This document shows, piece by piece, positions 38,357 to 47,611 of a DNA stretch of 64,000 nucleotides; positions within the stretch are counted from its first letter, which is position 1, and every line of letters begins with the position of its first letter. The DNA lies in NCBI RefSeq assembly GCF_003351225.1, contig NZ_QQSY01000002.1:1065965-1129964 (forward strand), in the 5' to 3' direction. Position numbers and translations under genes: made by a program. The DNA is from Dyella solisilvae (GTDB lineage: Bacteria; Pseudomonadota; Gammaproteobacteria; Xanthomonadales; Rhodanobacteraceae). The notes beneath the pieces are model-generated. The model was not told the DNA's origin, made no database searches, and saw only the letters and a program-made list of their open reading frames with translations.

Positions 38357-38468
38357 GGGGGCGTTCCTGACGATCGATGGGTTCAAAGAGCGCGAATTGT
38401 AGCCGAACCGGCGCCATCTTCCCGTTTTCGCTGGGAAACGCCGCCGGCACATTGTCACAAGACGCCGT

Positions 38469-38474
38469 TACAAT
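38469..38474 (+). promoter_or_regulatory. Possible -10 element of speA
   Basis: TACAAT lies 160 bases before the speA ATG and upstream of the leader hairpin at 38518-38567. No good -35 element is seen at the proper distance; TTGTCA at 38453 is only 10 bases away. Activator dependence is possible. Confidence 0.3.
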
Positions 38475-38517
38475 AGCCGTCCGGACCGCCGGGCTCAGCC
38501 CGCATAAGATCCGTCAG

Positions 38518-38567
38518 GTCAGTCCGGCCCCGCGGCGTGCGAGGCTTCCGGCCGGCTGACTTTGTTT
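38518..38567 (+). terminator. Terminator/attenuator hairpin in the speA leader
   Basis: GTCAGTCCGGCC (38518-38529) pairs with GGCCGGCTGAC (38550-38560) over 11 base pairs with one bulged T and a 20-base loop, followed by TTTGTTT (38561-38567). This is an intrinsic terminator oriented toward speA, ending 67 bases before its ATG. No other rightward gene precedes it, so it most likely attenuates speA. An upstream CCGGAC (38481-38486) could pair with GTCCGG in the left arm as an alternative fold. Confidence 0.6.
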
Positions 38568-38633
38568 CGTCAAGGCTCGCCGCTGCGACGACATGTAAAG
38601 GGTGTGTCACGCCCGTTATTGAAGGAACCCTCC

Positions 38634-40523
38634 ATGTCGAAGCACTGGAACATCGACGCTGCCCGCCATACCTATGCCGTCCCGCATTGGGGCGACGGCT
38701 ACGTCGACGTGAACGCGGCCGGCCATATCGTGATGCGCCCGCATGGCGCGAAAGGCCCGGCCTTGTCGCTGCCGGCCATCGTGGACCGCGCCCGCGCCGA
38801 AGGCCTGCGCCTGCCGTTGCTCGTTCGTTTCCCGGACATCCTCGCCGACCGCCTCAAGCGCCTGCAGCAGGCGTTCGCCAAGGCCATCGGCGAGTGGAGC
38901 TATGCGGGTGGCTATACGGCGGTCTATCCGATCAAGGTGAACCAGCAGCGCGGTGTGGCCGGCGAGCTGGTGGCGGCGGGCGAACATGGTTTCGGCCTCG
39001 AGGCGGGTTCCAAGCCCGAGCTGATGGCGGTGCTGGCCATGGCCCGCCCCGGCAGCATCGTGATCTGCAACGGTTACAAGGACCGCGAATACATTCGCCT
39101 CGCGCTGATCGGCCGCAAGCTGGGCCTGCGCGTGCACATCGTGATCGAGAAGCTGTCCGAACTCGACCACGTGTTCACCGAGTCGAAGGCGCTGGGCGTC
39201 GAGCCGTTGCTCGGCGTGCGCGTGCGCCTGGCCTCGATCGGCGCTGGCAAGTGGCAAAACACCGGCGGCGACAAGGGCAAGTTCGGACTCTCGCCCAGCC
39301 AGGTGCTGACCCTGGTCGAGCGCCTGGAACAGGCCGGGCTCAAGCACACGCTCAAGCTGCAGCATTTCCACATGGGCTCGCAGATTTCCAACGTGCGCGA
39401 CATCGCCAACGGCATGCGCGAAGCCACGCGCTACTTCGTGGAACTGAAGCGCATGGGCGTGCCGCTGGAGATCGTCGACGTCGGCGGTGGCCTTGGCGTG
39501 GACTACGAAGGGTCGCGCTCACGCAGCCACAACTCGATCAATTACTCGATCGAGCAGTACGCCGCCACCATCGTCCAGTCGCTGGCCGAGGCCGTCGCCG
39601 AGGAAAACCTGCCCGCGCCGCACATCATCACCGAGGCCGGCCGCGCGATGACCGCGCACCACGCGGTGATGGTGGTGAACGTGACCGAAGTGGAACCCGT
39701 GCCCGCCGGCAACATTCCGTCGGCGCACGAGCATGAGCCGGCCGTGCTGCGTCGCCTGCGTGAAACCTGGGACGAACTCGACCAGCGCCCCGCGCTGGAA
39801 CTGTTCCACGAGGCCCAGCATCACGCGGCCGAAGGCCAGGCGCTGTACGCGTTGGGCCAGCTCAACCTGCAGGACCGCGCGCGCCTGGACGACATGTACT
39901 ACGCCATCGCCAACGCCGTGCGCACCCGCCTGCTGCCGGCGGAGCGTTCGCATCGCCAGGCGCTGGACGAGCTGGACGAGAAGCTGGTCGACAAGTACTT
40001 CGTCAATTTCTCGGTGTTCGAATCCGTGCCGGATATCTGGGCGATCGACCAGATCTTCCCGATCGCGCCGATCGCGCGCCTCGACGAGGAACCGACCCGC
40101 CGCGGCGTGATCGTCGATCTCACCTGCGATTCCGACGGACGCATTGACGACTATGTCGATGCCGAGGGCGTGGACGTGAGCCTGCCGCTGCACGCACTGA
40201 ACGAAGATGAGAGCTATCGCCTCGGCATCTTCATGGTAGGCGCGTACCAGGAAACGCTGGGCGACATCCACAACCTGTTCGGCGACACCGACGCGGTGAA
40301 CGTGCGGGTGGACGGCGATTCGTACGTCTTCGCACACAAGCGTCGCGGCGACACCACCGACCTGATGCTCGACTACGTCGGCTACGACCTGGAAGCCCTG
40401 CGCCGCAGCTACCGCGAGCGCATCGCCGCCGCCGGTGTCGATGGCGAGGCGGCCGAGCAACTGTTCGTCACATTGAACGAAGGTTTGACCGGCTATACCT
40501 ATCTGTCCGAAGGCGCGCACTAA
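38634..40523 (+). CDS. speA: Biosynthetic arginine decarboxylase SpeA
   Basis: 629 residues from ATG at 38634, preceded by GAAGGAA. It is a fold-type III PLP enzyme: the PLP lysine is in VYPIKVNQQRGV, the barrel continues with GLEAGSKPELMAVLA, HFHMGSQISNVRDIANGM and VDVGGGLGVDYEGSRS, and the C-terminal beta domain has LTCDSDGRIDDYVD. It converts arginine to agmatine, the first step toward putrescine. It is divergent from speE and preceded by a leader hairpin that may regulate it. Confidence 0.95.
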   Translation: MSKHWNIDAARHTYAVPHWGDGYVDVNAAGHIVMRPHGAKGPALSLPAIVDRARAEGLRLPLLVRFPDILADRLKRLQQAFAKAIGEWSYAGGYTAVYPIKVNQQRGVAGELVAAGEHGFGLEAGSKPELMAVLAMARPGSIVICNGYKDREYIRLALIGRKLGLRVHIVIEKLSELDHVFTESKALGVEPLLGVRVRLASIGAGKWQNTGGDKGKFGLSPSQVLTLVERLEQAGLKHTLKLQHFHMGSQISNVRDIANGMREATRYFVELKRMGVPLEIVDVGGGLGVDYEGSRSRSHNSINYSIEQYAATIVQSLAEAVAEENLPAPHIITEAGRAMTAHHAVMVVNVTEVEPVPAGNIPSAHEHEPAVLRRLRETWDELDQRPALELFHEAQHHAAEGQALYALGQLNLQDRARLDDMYYAIANAVRTRLLPAERSHRQALDELDEKLVDKYFVNFSVFESVPDIWAIDQIFPIAPIARLDEEPTRRGVIVDLTCDSDGRIDDYVDAEGVDVSLPLHALNEDESYRLGIFMVGAYQETLGDIHNLFGDTDAVNVRVDGDSYVFAHKRRGDTTDLMLDYVGYDLEALRRSYRERIAAAGVDGEAAEQLFVTLNEGLTGYTYLSEGAH

Positions 40524-40531
40524 GTTTTTGC

Positions 40532-40654
40532 CCGTCATTCCGGCGCAGGCCGGAATCCAGTAGCGGGACGGTGCGGTTTTCGCGAAAGAAATCACCGTTG
40601 TCGCGAAGACCTCCCAGTACGGCCACTGGATTCCGGCCTGCGCCGGAATGACGG
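40532..40654. repeat. REPIN-like element: two inverted REP units
   Basis: The 30-base arm at 40532-40561 (CCGTCATTCC...GGAATCCAGT) recurs exactly inverted at 40625-40654, with a 63-base spacer. Each arm contains its own palindrome, TTCCGGC-GCAG-GCCGGAA. It starts nine bases after the speA stop. The long arms can fold as a large hairpin that could end or stabilise speA mRNA. Confidence 0.8.
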
Positions 40655-40802
40655 AGTAGGAAAGGTTCATCCAAGCCGTCCATTCGTCGCACGGATGCAT
40701 GCATACAAGCTGTGCCAGCCTGCTCGTCCCCACGGACAGGCTGTGCGATACACAACCTGATTCCGTTTCTGCTTTCCCCGTTCCCCATCGACAGGAGTGG
40801 TT

Positions 40803-41588
40803 ATGGCAAGTCTCGACGGCAAGGTGGCACTCATCACTGGCGCGGCCAGCGGCCTGGGCAAGGCGATCGCTGAGCTGTATGCGAAGAACGGCGCCGCGGT
40901 GGCCATCGCGGACATCAACCAGCAGGCCGCGGACGCGACCGCAGCCGAGATCAATGCAGCAGGCGGCAAGGCCATCGGCGTCGCGATGGATGTCACCGAT
41001 GAGGCCGCGGTCAACGCCGGCACCGAGAAGGTGGTCGCCACATTCGGTCATCTGGACATCCTGATCTCCAATGCCGGCATCCAGATCATCAACCCGATTG
41101 ACCAGTTATCTTACGCGGACTGGAAAAAGATGCTCGCCATCCATCTCGACGGTGGCTTCCTCACGACGAAGGCGGCGCTCCAGCACATGTACAAGGGCGA
41201 TCGCGGCGGCATCGTGATCTACATGGGCTCGGTGCATTCGCATGAAGCCTCCAAGCTCAAGTCCGCCTACGTCGCCGCCAAGCACGGCTTGCTCGGTCTG
41301 GCGCGCACGCTGGCGAAGGAAGGCGCAGCCCACAACGTGCGCTCGCACGTGATCTGCCCAGGCTTCGTGCGCACGCCGCTGGTGGAGAAGCAGATCCCCG
41401 AGCAGGCCAAGGAGCTGGGCATTAGCGAGGCCGACGTGATCAAGAACGTGATGCTCAAGGACACGGTGGATGGTGTGTTCACCACCGTCGACGACATCGC
41501 GCAGACCGCTCTCTATCTCGCCGCCTTCCCCTCGGCAGCGCTCACCGGACAATCGATCGTGGTGAGCCACGGCTGGTACATGCAGTAA
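40803..41588 (+). CDS. bdhA: 3-hydroxybutyrate dehydrogenase
   Basis: 261 residues; the ATG at 40803 has CAGGAG six bases upstream and is preferred to the in-frame GTG at 40797. It is a classical [16 protein letters not shown] (NAD binding), SNAGIQ and the catalytic [10 protein letters not shown], with the C-terminal WYMQ typical of 3-hydroxybutyrate dehydrogenases. It oxidises 3-hydroxybutyrate to acetoacetate. The acetoacetate decarboxylase and patatin genes follow on the same strand, forming a ketone-body/PHB-related unit. Confidence 0.92.
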   Translation: MASLDGKVALITGAASGLGKAIAELYAKNGAAVAIADINQQAADATAAEINAAGGKAIGVAMDVTDEAAVNAGTEKVVATFGHLDILISNAGIQIINPIDQLSYADWKKMLAIHLDGGFLTTKAALQHMYKGDRGGIVIYMGSVHSHEASKLKSAYVAAKHGLLGLARTLAKEGAAHNVRSHVICPGFVRTPLVEKQIPEQAKELGISEADVIKNVMLKDTVDGVFTTVDDIAQTALYLAAFPSAALTGQSIVVSHGWYMQ

Positions 41589-41703
41589 GCGTCGGACCTC
41601 GCCCCTGCCATGCCGGGCGAGGTCGATCCGCCGCATTCCATCGATGCCAGTCCGCGCGGGGCAGGTCGCACCGCGCGGGCAGCTTGCCAGGAGCGCCACC
41701 GCC

Positions 41704-42456
41704 ATGAAGATTGCTGACGTGAAGGCCAATGCCTTCGCCATGCCGCTGACCAGCCCCGCATTCCCGCTGGGGCCTTATCGCTTTGTCGATCGCGAATTCC
41801 TAGTCATCACCTATCGCACGGACCTCGATGCCCTGCGCGCGGTGGTCCCCGAACCGCTGCAAGTGACCGAGCCGCTGGTCAAGTACGAATTCATCCGCAT
41901 GCCCGACTCCACCGGTTTCGGCGACTACACCGAGTCAGGCCAGGTCATTCCGGTCAGCTTTGAAGGCCAGCATGGCGGTTACGTGCATTCGATGTATTTG
42001 AACGACCATCCGCCGATCGCCGGAGGACGCGAACTGTGGGGTTTCCCCAAGAAACTCGCGAGCCCTGAGCTGGCGACAGAGATAGATACCCTGGTCGGCA
42101 CGCTCGACTACGGCAAGGTGCGCGTGGCCAAGGGCACCATGGGCTTCAAGCATCGCCTGGCGGACCATCAGGCGGTGCTGGCCTCGCTGGCCGCGCCCAA
42201 CTTCCTGCTCAAGATCATTCCGCACGTGGATGGCTCGCCGCGCATTTGCGAGCTGGTCCGCTATTACACGACCAATGTCACGCTCAAGGGCGCCTGGACA
42301 GGTCCGGCGGCGCTGGAACTGCATCCCCACGCGCTCGCGCCGGTGGCCGATCTGCCGGTGTTGAAGGTGGAGTCGGCGCTGCACTTCGTCACCGACCTGA
42401 CCCTCGACCTGGGCACGGTGGTGTACGACTATCTCGCTGATCGAGCCGAGGGCTGA
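41704..42456 (+). CDS. adc: Acetoacetate decarboxylase
   Basis: 250 residues from ATG at 41704. The Schiff-base lysine is in [16 protein letters not shown], the family hallmark, and the N-terminal half has [20 protein letters not shown] and [20 protein letters not shown]. It decarboxylates acetoacetate to acetone and CO2, which fits the 3-hydroxybutyrate dehydrogenase 115 bases upstream. It ends five bases before the patatin gene. Confidence 0.93.
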   Translation: MKIADVKANAFAMPLTSPAFPLGPYRFVDREFLVITYRTDLDALRAVVPEPLQVTEPLVKYEFIRMPDSTGFGDYTESGQVIPVSFEGQHGGYVHSMYLNDHPPIAGGRELWGFPKKLASPELATEIDTLVGTLDYGKVRVAKGTMGFKHRLADHQAVLASLAAPNFLLKIIPHVDGSPRICELVRYYTTNVTLKGAWTGPAALELHPHALAPVADLPVLKVESALHFVTDLTLDLGTVVYDYLADRAEG

Positions 42457-42461
42457 GGCGT

Positions 42462-43652
42462 ATGGACGTCCGCAAGAATTCACCGGAATCCAGGCTGTCC
42501 GATCCCGACCGTCTGCGACAGCTCCACCAGCAATATCAGACCACCGCCCTGGTGCTGCAGGGTGGTGGCGCCCTGGGCGCGTACCAGGCGGGTGTGTACG
42601 AAGCGCTGGATGAAGTCGGCATCCTTCCCAACTGGGTCGCCGGCATCTCCATCGGCGCGCTCAATGCGGCCATCATCGCCGGCAATGCGCCGGAGCATCG
42701 CGTCGCGCGCCTGACCGAGTTCTGGCACACCATCTGTCGCCCGCCGTTGTGGCCGGCATGGGCGACCGCGCCGCTGGACCCGGGCGCCTGGGAGTTGCCG
42801 TGGCAAAACGGCCTGAGCGGCCTGGCCGCGCTGCGCGCCCTGGTCGAGGGGCAGCCCGGCTTCTTCAGTCCGCGTCCGTTCCCCCTGACGCCCTGGCGTG
42901 CCTCGCCGGCCTCGGCGAGCTGGTACGACACTTCCCCGTTGAAGTCGACGCTGGAGCGGCTGGTGGATTTCGACCGCATCAACCACAAAGGCGCACTGCG
43001 CGTCTCCGTGGGCGCGGTGAACATCCGCACCGGCAACTTCGTCTATTTCGACAACACCCAGGGCCCGCTGCGCGTCGAGCATTTCATGGCGTCGGGCGCT
43101 TTGCCGCCGGGGTTCCCGGCCATCGAGGTGGATGGCGAGTTCTACTGGGATGGCGGCATGGTCTCCAACACGCCGCTCTACAAGGTGTTGTCGGACCCGT
43201 CGTGCCGTGACTCGCTGATCTTCCAGGTCGATCTGTGGAGCTCGCGTGGCGAGCTGCCGTGCGATCTGGCGGAGGTCACCTCGCGCGCCAAGGACATCCA
43301 ATATTCCAGCCGCACCCGCCTCATTACCGAATACATGGGGCAGCGGCAGCGCCAGCAGCGCATACTGCACGACCTGATGGCGCTGGTGCCGGAAGACCAG
43401 CGCCACCAGTCCGCCTATCGCCAGGCGCAGCTCCACGCCAGTGGCGCACTCGTCAACCTGTTCCACTTGATTTACCGCAACAAACCGTACGAAGGGCATT
43501 ACAAGGACTACGAATTCAGCTTCGACAGCATGCGCCAGCACTGGAGCAGCGGTCTGGACGATCTGCGCTGCACGTTCGCCGAACCGGACTGGTTCGAGCT
43601 GCCGAGCGGCGAGCATCCCTTCGTGACCCACGACGTCCATTGTGAAGATTGA
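42462..43652 (+). CDS. Patatin-like phospholipase (DUF3734)
   Basis: 396 residues, no signal peptide. The patatin oxyanion motif is LQGGGALGAYQAGVYEAL, the nucleophile elbow is GISIGALNAAI (GxSxG) and the catalytic Asp is in YWDGGMVSNTPL, so the Ser-Asp dyad is intact. The C-terminal part (YRNKPYEGHYKDYEFSFDSM) is the DUF3734 extension. It follows the decarboxylase closely and may act on lipid or polyhydroxybutyrate substrates of the same pathway; this is inference from its neighbours. Confidence 0.9.
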   Translation: MDVRKNSPESRLSDPDRLRQLHQQYQTTALVLQGGGALGAYQAGVYEALDEVGILPNWVAGISIGALNAAIIAGNAPEHRVARLTEFWHTICRPPLWPAWATAPLDPGAWELPWQNGLSGLAALRALVEGQPGFFSPRPFPLTPWRASPASASWYDTSPLKSTLERLVDFDRINHKGALRVSVGAVNIRTGNFVYFDNTQGPLRVEHFMASGALPPGFPAIEVDGEFYWDGGMVSNTPLYKVLSDPSCRDSLIFQVDLWSSRGELPCDLAEVTSRAKDIQYSSRTRLITEYMGQRQRQQRILHDLMALVPEDQRHQSAYRQAQLHASGALVNLFHLIYRNKPYEGHYKDYEFSFDSMRQHWSSGLDDLRCTFAEPDWFELPSGEHPFVTHDVHCED

Positions 43653-43668
43653 TCCACAGAGAATATCC

Positions 43669-44529
43669 ATGAGTCTTAAAGCTGCATTTATCGGACTGGG
43701 AGCGATGGGCACGCCCATGGCCGGTCACCTCAAGTCGCGCGGCCTGCTGCATGCCGTCGCCAGCCGCACCCAGGCCAACGCCGACGCCGTGGCGAAGGAA
43801 CTCGGCGTCGCCGCGCCGTCGTTGAGCGACATCGCCGCCCAGTGCGACGTGATCGCCTTGTGCGTCACCGCCGATGCCGATGTGCTGGGCCTGGTTGATG
43901 CCTTGGCCCCCCATCTGAAGAAGGGCGCGATCGTGGTGGATCATTCCACCGTCGCGCCGGATACGGCCAAGCAGGCTGCGACCAAGCTCGCGGCCGTCGG
44001 CGCGCACTTCCTCGACGCGCCGGTATCCGGCGGCGTGGAAGGCGCGAAGAACGGCAAGCTCTCGGTGATGGTGGGCGGCGATGCCGCCGTTCTGGAACGC
44101 GCGCGCCCTGTGCTCGAGGCTTATGCGCTGCGCGTGACGCATCTCGGTGATGTCGGCGCCGGCCAGGCCACCAAGGCGGTGAACCAGGTGCTGGTCGCCG
44201 GCATCGCGCAGGGCGTGTGCGAAGGTCTCGCGCTCGCCGAGGCGCTGGGCCTGGATCCGGAACGCCTGCTGCCCACCCTGGGCGCTGGCGCCGCCGGCAA
44301 CTGGTTCCTCGAAAAGCGCGGCGCCACGATGCTGCGCAACGAGTTCAGCGTGGGCTTCAAGCTCGGCCTGCTGCACAAGGACCTGGGCATCGTGCGCCGC
44401 ATCGCCGAAGGCGCTGGCGTCAACCGCAACGTGATCGAGCGCTCGCTGGCTGATTACGCGGAGCTGATGAGCCAGGGTTATGGCGACGATGATATTTCCG
44501 GGTTGATTCGGCTTAAGCGGAAAGGCTGA
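43669..44529 (+). CDS. NAD(P)-dependent beta-hydroxyacid dehydrogenase
   Basis: 286 residues from ATG at 43669. The Rossmann motif is FIGLGAMGTPMAGHLKSRG; HIBADH-family landmarks follow, DHSTVAPDTAKQ, DAPVSGGVEGAKNGKLSVMV and GAGQATKAVNQV with the catalytic Lys. Family members include 3-hydroxyisobutyrate dehydrogenase and tartronate semialdehyde reductase; which acid it uses cannot be told. It is the last gene of the bdhA-adc-patatin run, 16 bases after the patatin stop. Confidence 0.9.
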   Translation: MSLKAAFIGLGAMGTPMAGHLKSRGLLHAVASRTQANADAVAKELGVAAPSLSDIAAQCDVIALCVTADADVLGLVDALAPHLKKGAIVVDHSTVAPDTAKQAATKLAAVGAHFLDAPVSGGVEGAKNGKLSVMVGGDAAVLERARPVLEAYALRVTHLGDVGAGQATKAVNQVLVAGIAQGVCEGLALAEALGLDPERLLPTLGAGAAGNWFLEKRGATMLRNEFSVGFKLGLLHKDLGIVRRIAEGAGVNRNVIERSLADYAELMSQGYGDDDISGLIRLKRKG

Positions 44530-44562
44530 GGCGTTCGTCACTCACGACGCCACACACTTCAC

Positions 44563-44590
44563 CGTCATTCCTGCGAACGCAGGGATGACG
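44563..44590. repeat. REP-type palindrome
   Basis: A 28-base unit reading CGTCATTCCTGCG, AA, CGCAGGGATGACG forms a nearly perfect hairpin. It shares the layout of the units at 28824-28851 and 40532-40654. It lies 33 bases after the dehydrogenase stop and before the terminator. Confidence 0.65.
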
Positions 44591-44632
44591 ATGTTTTGGG
44601 GACGCGCGCAGTGTCCTGCTTGCACCTCAAAC

Positions 44633-44664
44633 AAAAAGGCCGCATCAAATGATGCGGCCTTTTT
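44633..44664. terminator. Bidirectional intrinsic terminator
   Basis: AAAAAGGCCGCATC at 44633-44646 and GATGCGGCCTTTTT at 44651-44664 are exact inverted copies with an AAAT loop. The A-run and T-run make it work in both directions, ending the rightward dehydrogenase unit and the leftward argS-SPOR unit. Confidence 0.92.
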
Positions 44665-44691
44665 CACGACTGGAATCGACGAGGCGTGAAC

Positions 44692-45438
44692 TTACCGCCC
44701 TTCCTTCAACGCGATCGCATTGATCCCGGCCGAGGCCAGGCGCTGCTTGGCCGACTCCAGCTCGGTGGCGGAATGGAACGGGCCCAGGCGCACGCGGTTG
44801 TAGGTCTGGCCGTTGACGTTCACCGGCGCCACGTTGGCCACGAAGCCCTGCATCGCCAGCTTGGCCTTCAGGCTTTCGGCATCGGCCGGGCTCGGGAAGG
44901 CGCCCACCTGCAGCAGATAGCCACTGCCGGCCGGGCTAGCCCCGGTGGCGGTGGCCGGCGCCTGCGCATGCACGGCGGATTCCGGCGCGGGCGTGATGGC
45001 TTCGCTCACCGCGGCGGGACCCGGCGCGGGCTTCTGCGCCGCCGCCTGTGCCTGGGCCTGCGCCGCCTGCTGGGCCGCCTGCTGCTTCTGCTGCTGCTCG
45101 GCCTTCGCCTGGGCGCTGATCACCGCATCGGGGATGCGTACTTCCTTCTCCGACAACACCGAGTAGAAGTCGTACTGCGGCTTCTTCGCGGCAGGCGCCG
45201 CGTCGGTGGCCGAGGTGGACTCGTTGCTCGCGGCGCCGGCGTCGCTACCGCGCTGCGCGGTGGCCTGCGCGTTGGGCTGCGGGCCTTCGGCGCCGCGCGG
45301 CGCCATAGGCAGGTGGCCACGCATGCCGAACATCAGCAGGGCGCCGATCAGGATGCCGATGACGGCCCAGCCCCAGCCCGGCATGCCGCCGCTGTTGTTG
45401 CGGACGGCCTGTCGACCCTTGCCCTTGCGTGCTGCCAT
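44692..45438 (-). CDS. SPOR-domain membrane protein
   Basis: 248 residues. A basic N-terminus (MAARKGKGRQAVRNNSGGMP) leads to one membrane helix (GWAVIGILIGALLMFGM). An Ala/Gln/Lys-rich linker with AEQQQKQQAAQQAAQAQAQA follows, then a C-terminal SPOR domain (YLLQVGAFPSPADAESLKAK, then YNRVRLGPFHSATELESAKQ). SPOR domains bind denuded peptidoglycan at septa, as in FtsN. It lies directly after argS with no spacing, an order seen in related bacteria. Confidence 0.9.
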   Translation of the reverse strand: MAARKGKGRQAVRNNSGGMPGWGWAVIGILIGALLMFGMRGHLPMAPRGAEGPQPNAQATAQRGSDAGAASNESTSATDAAPAAKKPQYDFYSVLSEKEVRIPDAVISAQAKAEQQQKQQAAQQAAQAQAQAAAQKPAPGPAAVSEAITPAPESAVHAQAPATATGASPAGSGYLLQVGAFPSPADAESLKAKLAMQGFVANVAPVNVNGQTYNRVRLGPFHSATELESAKQRLASAGINAIALKEGR

Positions 45439-47130
45439 TTACATCTTCTCCGGGGCACTGAGTCCCAGCAAATCCAAACCGTTGCGTATGACCTGGCGCG
45501 TGGCGAGCGCGAGCGTGATGCGAGCATTGCGCAATTCCGCGTCGTCCACGATCCACTTGTGCTCGTGATAGTAACTGTGAAGTGCGCCGGCCAGTTCACG
45601 CAGATACTGGGCGATCAGGTGCGGTTCCAGATTGGCCGCGGCGGCCTCGACCACCTCGGGGTAGCGCGACAGCTCGGTGAAAAGATCCTGTTCATGGAGG
45701 CTGTCCAGGCGGCCCAGCTGGCCGACGCCGGCCTGGGTGTCGACCGGCGGCAGGCCGCGCTCGGCCAGCTCCTCCAGCACGCGGCACACGCGGGCGTGGG
45801 CGTACTGGATGTAGTAGACCGGGTTGTCGTTGCTCTGCGAGCGGGCCAGGTCGATGTCGAACACCAGCTGCGAATCGGCCTTGCGGGCGATCAGGAAGTA
45901 GCGGGTGGCGTCGCGGCCGGCTTCCTCGATCAGGTCGCGCAGGGTGAGGTAGCTGCCGGCGCGCTTGGAGAGCTTCACCTCTTCGCCGCCGCGCATCACC
46001 GTCACCATCTGGTACAGCACGTAGTTCGGGTAGCCCTTGGGGATGCCGGTATCCAGCGCCTGCAGGCCGGCCTTCACGCGGGCCAGCGAGCCATGGTGGT
46101 CCGAGCCCAGCACGGTGACCGCATTGACGTAGCCGCGCTGCCACTTGGACAGGTGGTAGGCCACGTCCGGCACGAAATAGGTGAACGTGCCGTCGGACTT
46201 GCGCATCACGCGGTCCTTGTCGTCACCGAAATCGGTGGTGCGCAGCCACAGCGCGCCGCCTTCCTCGTAGGTATGGCCATGGGCGACCAGTTCGCGCACG
46301 GTCTCTTCCACCTTGCCGTCGCTGTAGAGCGAGGATTCGAGGTAGTACACGTCGAAACCGACGCCAAAGGCGGCCAGGTCCAGGTTCTGCTCGCGGCGCA
46401 GGTAGGCCACGGCGAAATGACGGATCGCCTCCAGGTCGTCGGCATTCTTGGCGCCGGTGACCACGTGGCCTTCCACTTCGACGCTGTCGCCGTTCAAGTA
46501 GGCCTGCGCCACGTCGGCGATGTAGTCGCCGCGGTAGCCGTCTTCAGGCCAGCCGGCGTCATTCGGCGTGAGGCCGCGTGCCCGGGCCTGGGTGGACACG
46601 GCCAGGTTGTGGATCTGCACGCCGGCGTCGTTGTAATAGAACTCGCGCCTGACGTTCCAGCCGGTGGCGTCCAGCAGGCGGGCCAGGCAGTCGCCCAGCA
46701 CGGCGTTGCGGCCGTGGCCCACGTGCAGCGGGCCGGTCGGGTTGGCCGAGACGAACTCCACGCCCGCCACCACGCCGTTGCCGCTATGGCTGCGGCCGTA
46801 ATGGTCGCCGGTGGCCAGCATCTGGCCCACTTCGGCGTGGTAGGCGCCAGGGGCCAGGAAGAAGTTGATGAAACCCGGGCCGGCGATCTCGACCTTGCCC
46901 ACCAGCGTGTTGGCCGGCAGGGCGGCCACCAGCTTCTCGGCCAGTTCGCGCGGCTTGGCGCGGGCCGGCTTGGCCAGAAGCATGGCGGCGTTGGCGGCGA
47001 AGTCGCCGTGGTCGCGGTTGCGCGCGCGTTCGATCACGAAGTTCGGCACTTCGAGGTCGGCGGGCAGGGTGGAGTCGTTCTGCAGGGTACGAATGGCCTG
47101 CAGCAGCAGTTCACGCAGCTGTTCTTTCAC
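45439..47130 (-). CDS. argS: Arginyl-tRNA synthetase ArgS
   Basis: 563 residues from GTG at 47128-47130. It is a class I synthetase: the HIGH motif appears as [19 protein letters not shown], the KMSKS position as [16 protein letters not shown], and the N-terminal Add1 domain as [17 protein letters not shown]. The C-terminal DALR anticodon domain ends [10 protein letters not shown]. It charges tRNA-Arg. The start has no clear ribosome site. It forms a unit with the SPOR gene, while the 481-base gap to radC holds a probable small RNA. Confidence 0.95.
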   Translation of the reverse strand: MKEQLRELLLQAIRTLQNDSTLPADLEVPNFVIERARNRDHGDFAANAAMLLAKPARAKPRELAEKLVAALPANTLVGKVEIAGPGFINFFLAPGAYHAEVGQMLATGDHYGRSHSGNGVVAGVEFVSANPTGPLHVGHGRNAVLGDCLARLLDATGWNVRREFYYNDAGVQIHNLAVSTQARARGLTPNDAGWPEDGYRGDYIADVAQAYLNGDSVEVEGHVVTGAKNADDLEAIRHFAVAYLRREQNLDLAAFGVGFDVYYLESSLYSDGKVEETVRELVAHGHTYEEGGALWLRTTDFGDDKDRVMRKSDGTFTYFVPDVAYHLSKWQRGYVNAVTVLGSDHHGSLARVKAGLQALDTGIPKGYPNYVLYQMVTVMRGGEEVKLSKRAGSYLTLRDLIEEAGRDATRYFLIARKADSQLVFDIDLARSQSNDNPVYYIQYAHARVCRVLEELAERGLPPVDTQAGVGQLGRLDSLHEQDLFTELSRYPEVVEAAAANLEPHLIAQYLRELAGALHSYYHEHKWIVDDAELRNARITLALATRQVIRNGLDLLGLSAPEKM

Positions 47131-47454
47131 GGCGTTGGTCAGGCGACGATGGAACCCCCAATCCTAACAGACCGGCGCTGGCAAGGCCGGTCCGCCAGCA
47201 GGTCCGGCTGCTGCTGCGCTGCGGGGGAGAAGTCTGTGGATAAGTCTGTGGGGAAGCGGGAGCCTGTTGGAGCCAGGCGCGCTCCATTTCCGGAAGAAAT
47301 GCCACTGTAAGAAAAAATAGTCAATCCATTCAACGCTTTGAAAGACACACTTGAGGGTCTCGGAAGCAATCGACTGGAAAGTGCCGTCTCAGGCTGAATG
47401 TGCATAAGTCGCGGAGCGAGTCACCAAGCCGCCTGCGGACACAAATGCAAGTTG
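47131..47454. other. Intergenic region upstream of argS and of the small RNA
   Basis: About 320 bases with no convincing gene. It should contain the leftward argS promoter and a rightward promoter for the probable RNA at 47455-47601; no clear -35/-10 pair was recognised. Confidence 0.4.
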
Positions 47455-47601
47455 CGCGTCATGCCGCTGTCATGCGGCGCCGCCACACTCTCCTCCGTCC
47501 CCCGGCACCTCCCCGCTGACGGGACGGGAGATCGCCGTTGCTCCTTTCTCCCCACAAGACGGCTAGACGGCGCGGATCTCCCCCCGCGCCGTTGTTTTTT
47601 T
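47455..47601 (+). ncRNA. Probable small RNA with C-rich anti-Shine-Dalgarno loops
   Basis: A rightward intrinsic terminator (47567-47601) stands alone: argS before it and radC after it are both leftward. Upstream of it the sequence folds into successive hairpins whose loops are C/U-rich. Stem 1 is GCCGC/GCGGC at 47463-47478. Stem 2 pairs CTCC-(TC)-CGTCCC (47490-47501) with GGGACGGGAG (47521-47530) and shows ACCTCCCC in the loop. Stem 3 pairs GCCGT (47534-47538) with ACGGC (47559-47563) and shows CTCCTTTCTCCCC. Such loops are complementary to ribosome-binding sites, as in C-rich-loop RNAs like sX13 of Xanthomonas. The 5' end is a guess, and homology to sX13 is not established. Confidence 0.6.
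47567..47601 (+). terminator. Intrinsic terminator of the probable small RNA
   Basis: ACGGCGCGG (47567-47575) and CCGCGCCGT (47584-47592) pair over nine bases with an eight-base loop, followed by TGTTTTTTT. There is no T-run on the left side, so it works rightward only, and it ends 10 bases before the 3' end of the opposed radC. Confidence 0.85.
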
Positions 47602-47611
47602 CAGGATCGGC

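Noticed and set aside
38446..38474. A full sigma-70 promoter before speA
   Set aside because: TACAAT is a fair -10, but the only TTG-type -35 (38453) is 10 bases away, so a complete promoter cannot be claimed.
44686..47310. 874-residue open frame on the + strand opposite argS and the SPOR gene
   Set aside because: It is antisense to two clear genes. Its His/Gly/Val/Arg-rich composition with no domain motif is typical of GC-rich shadow frames.
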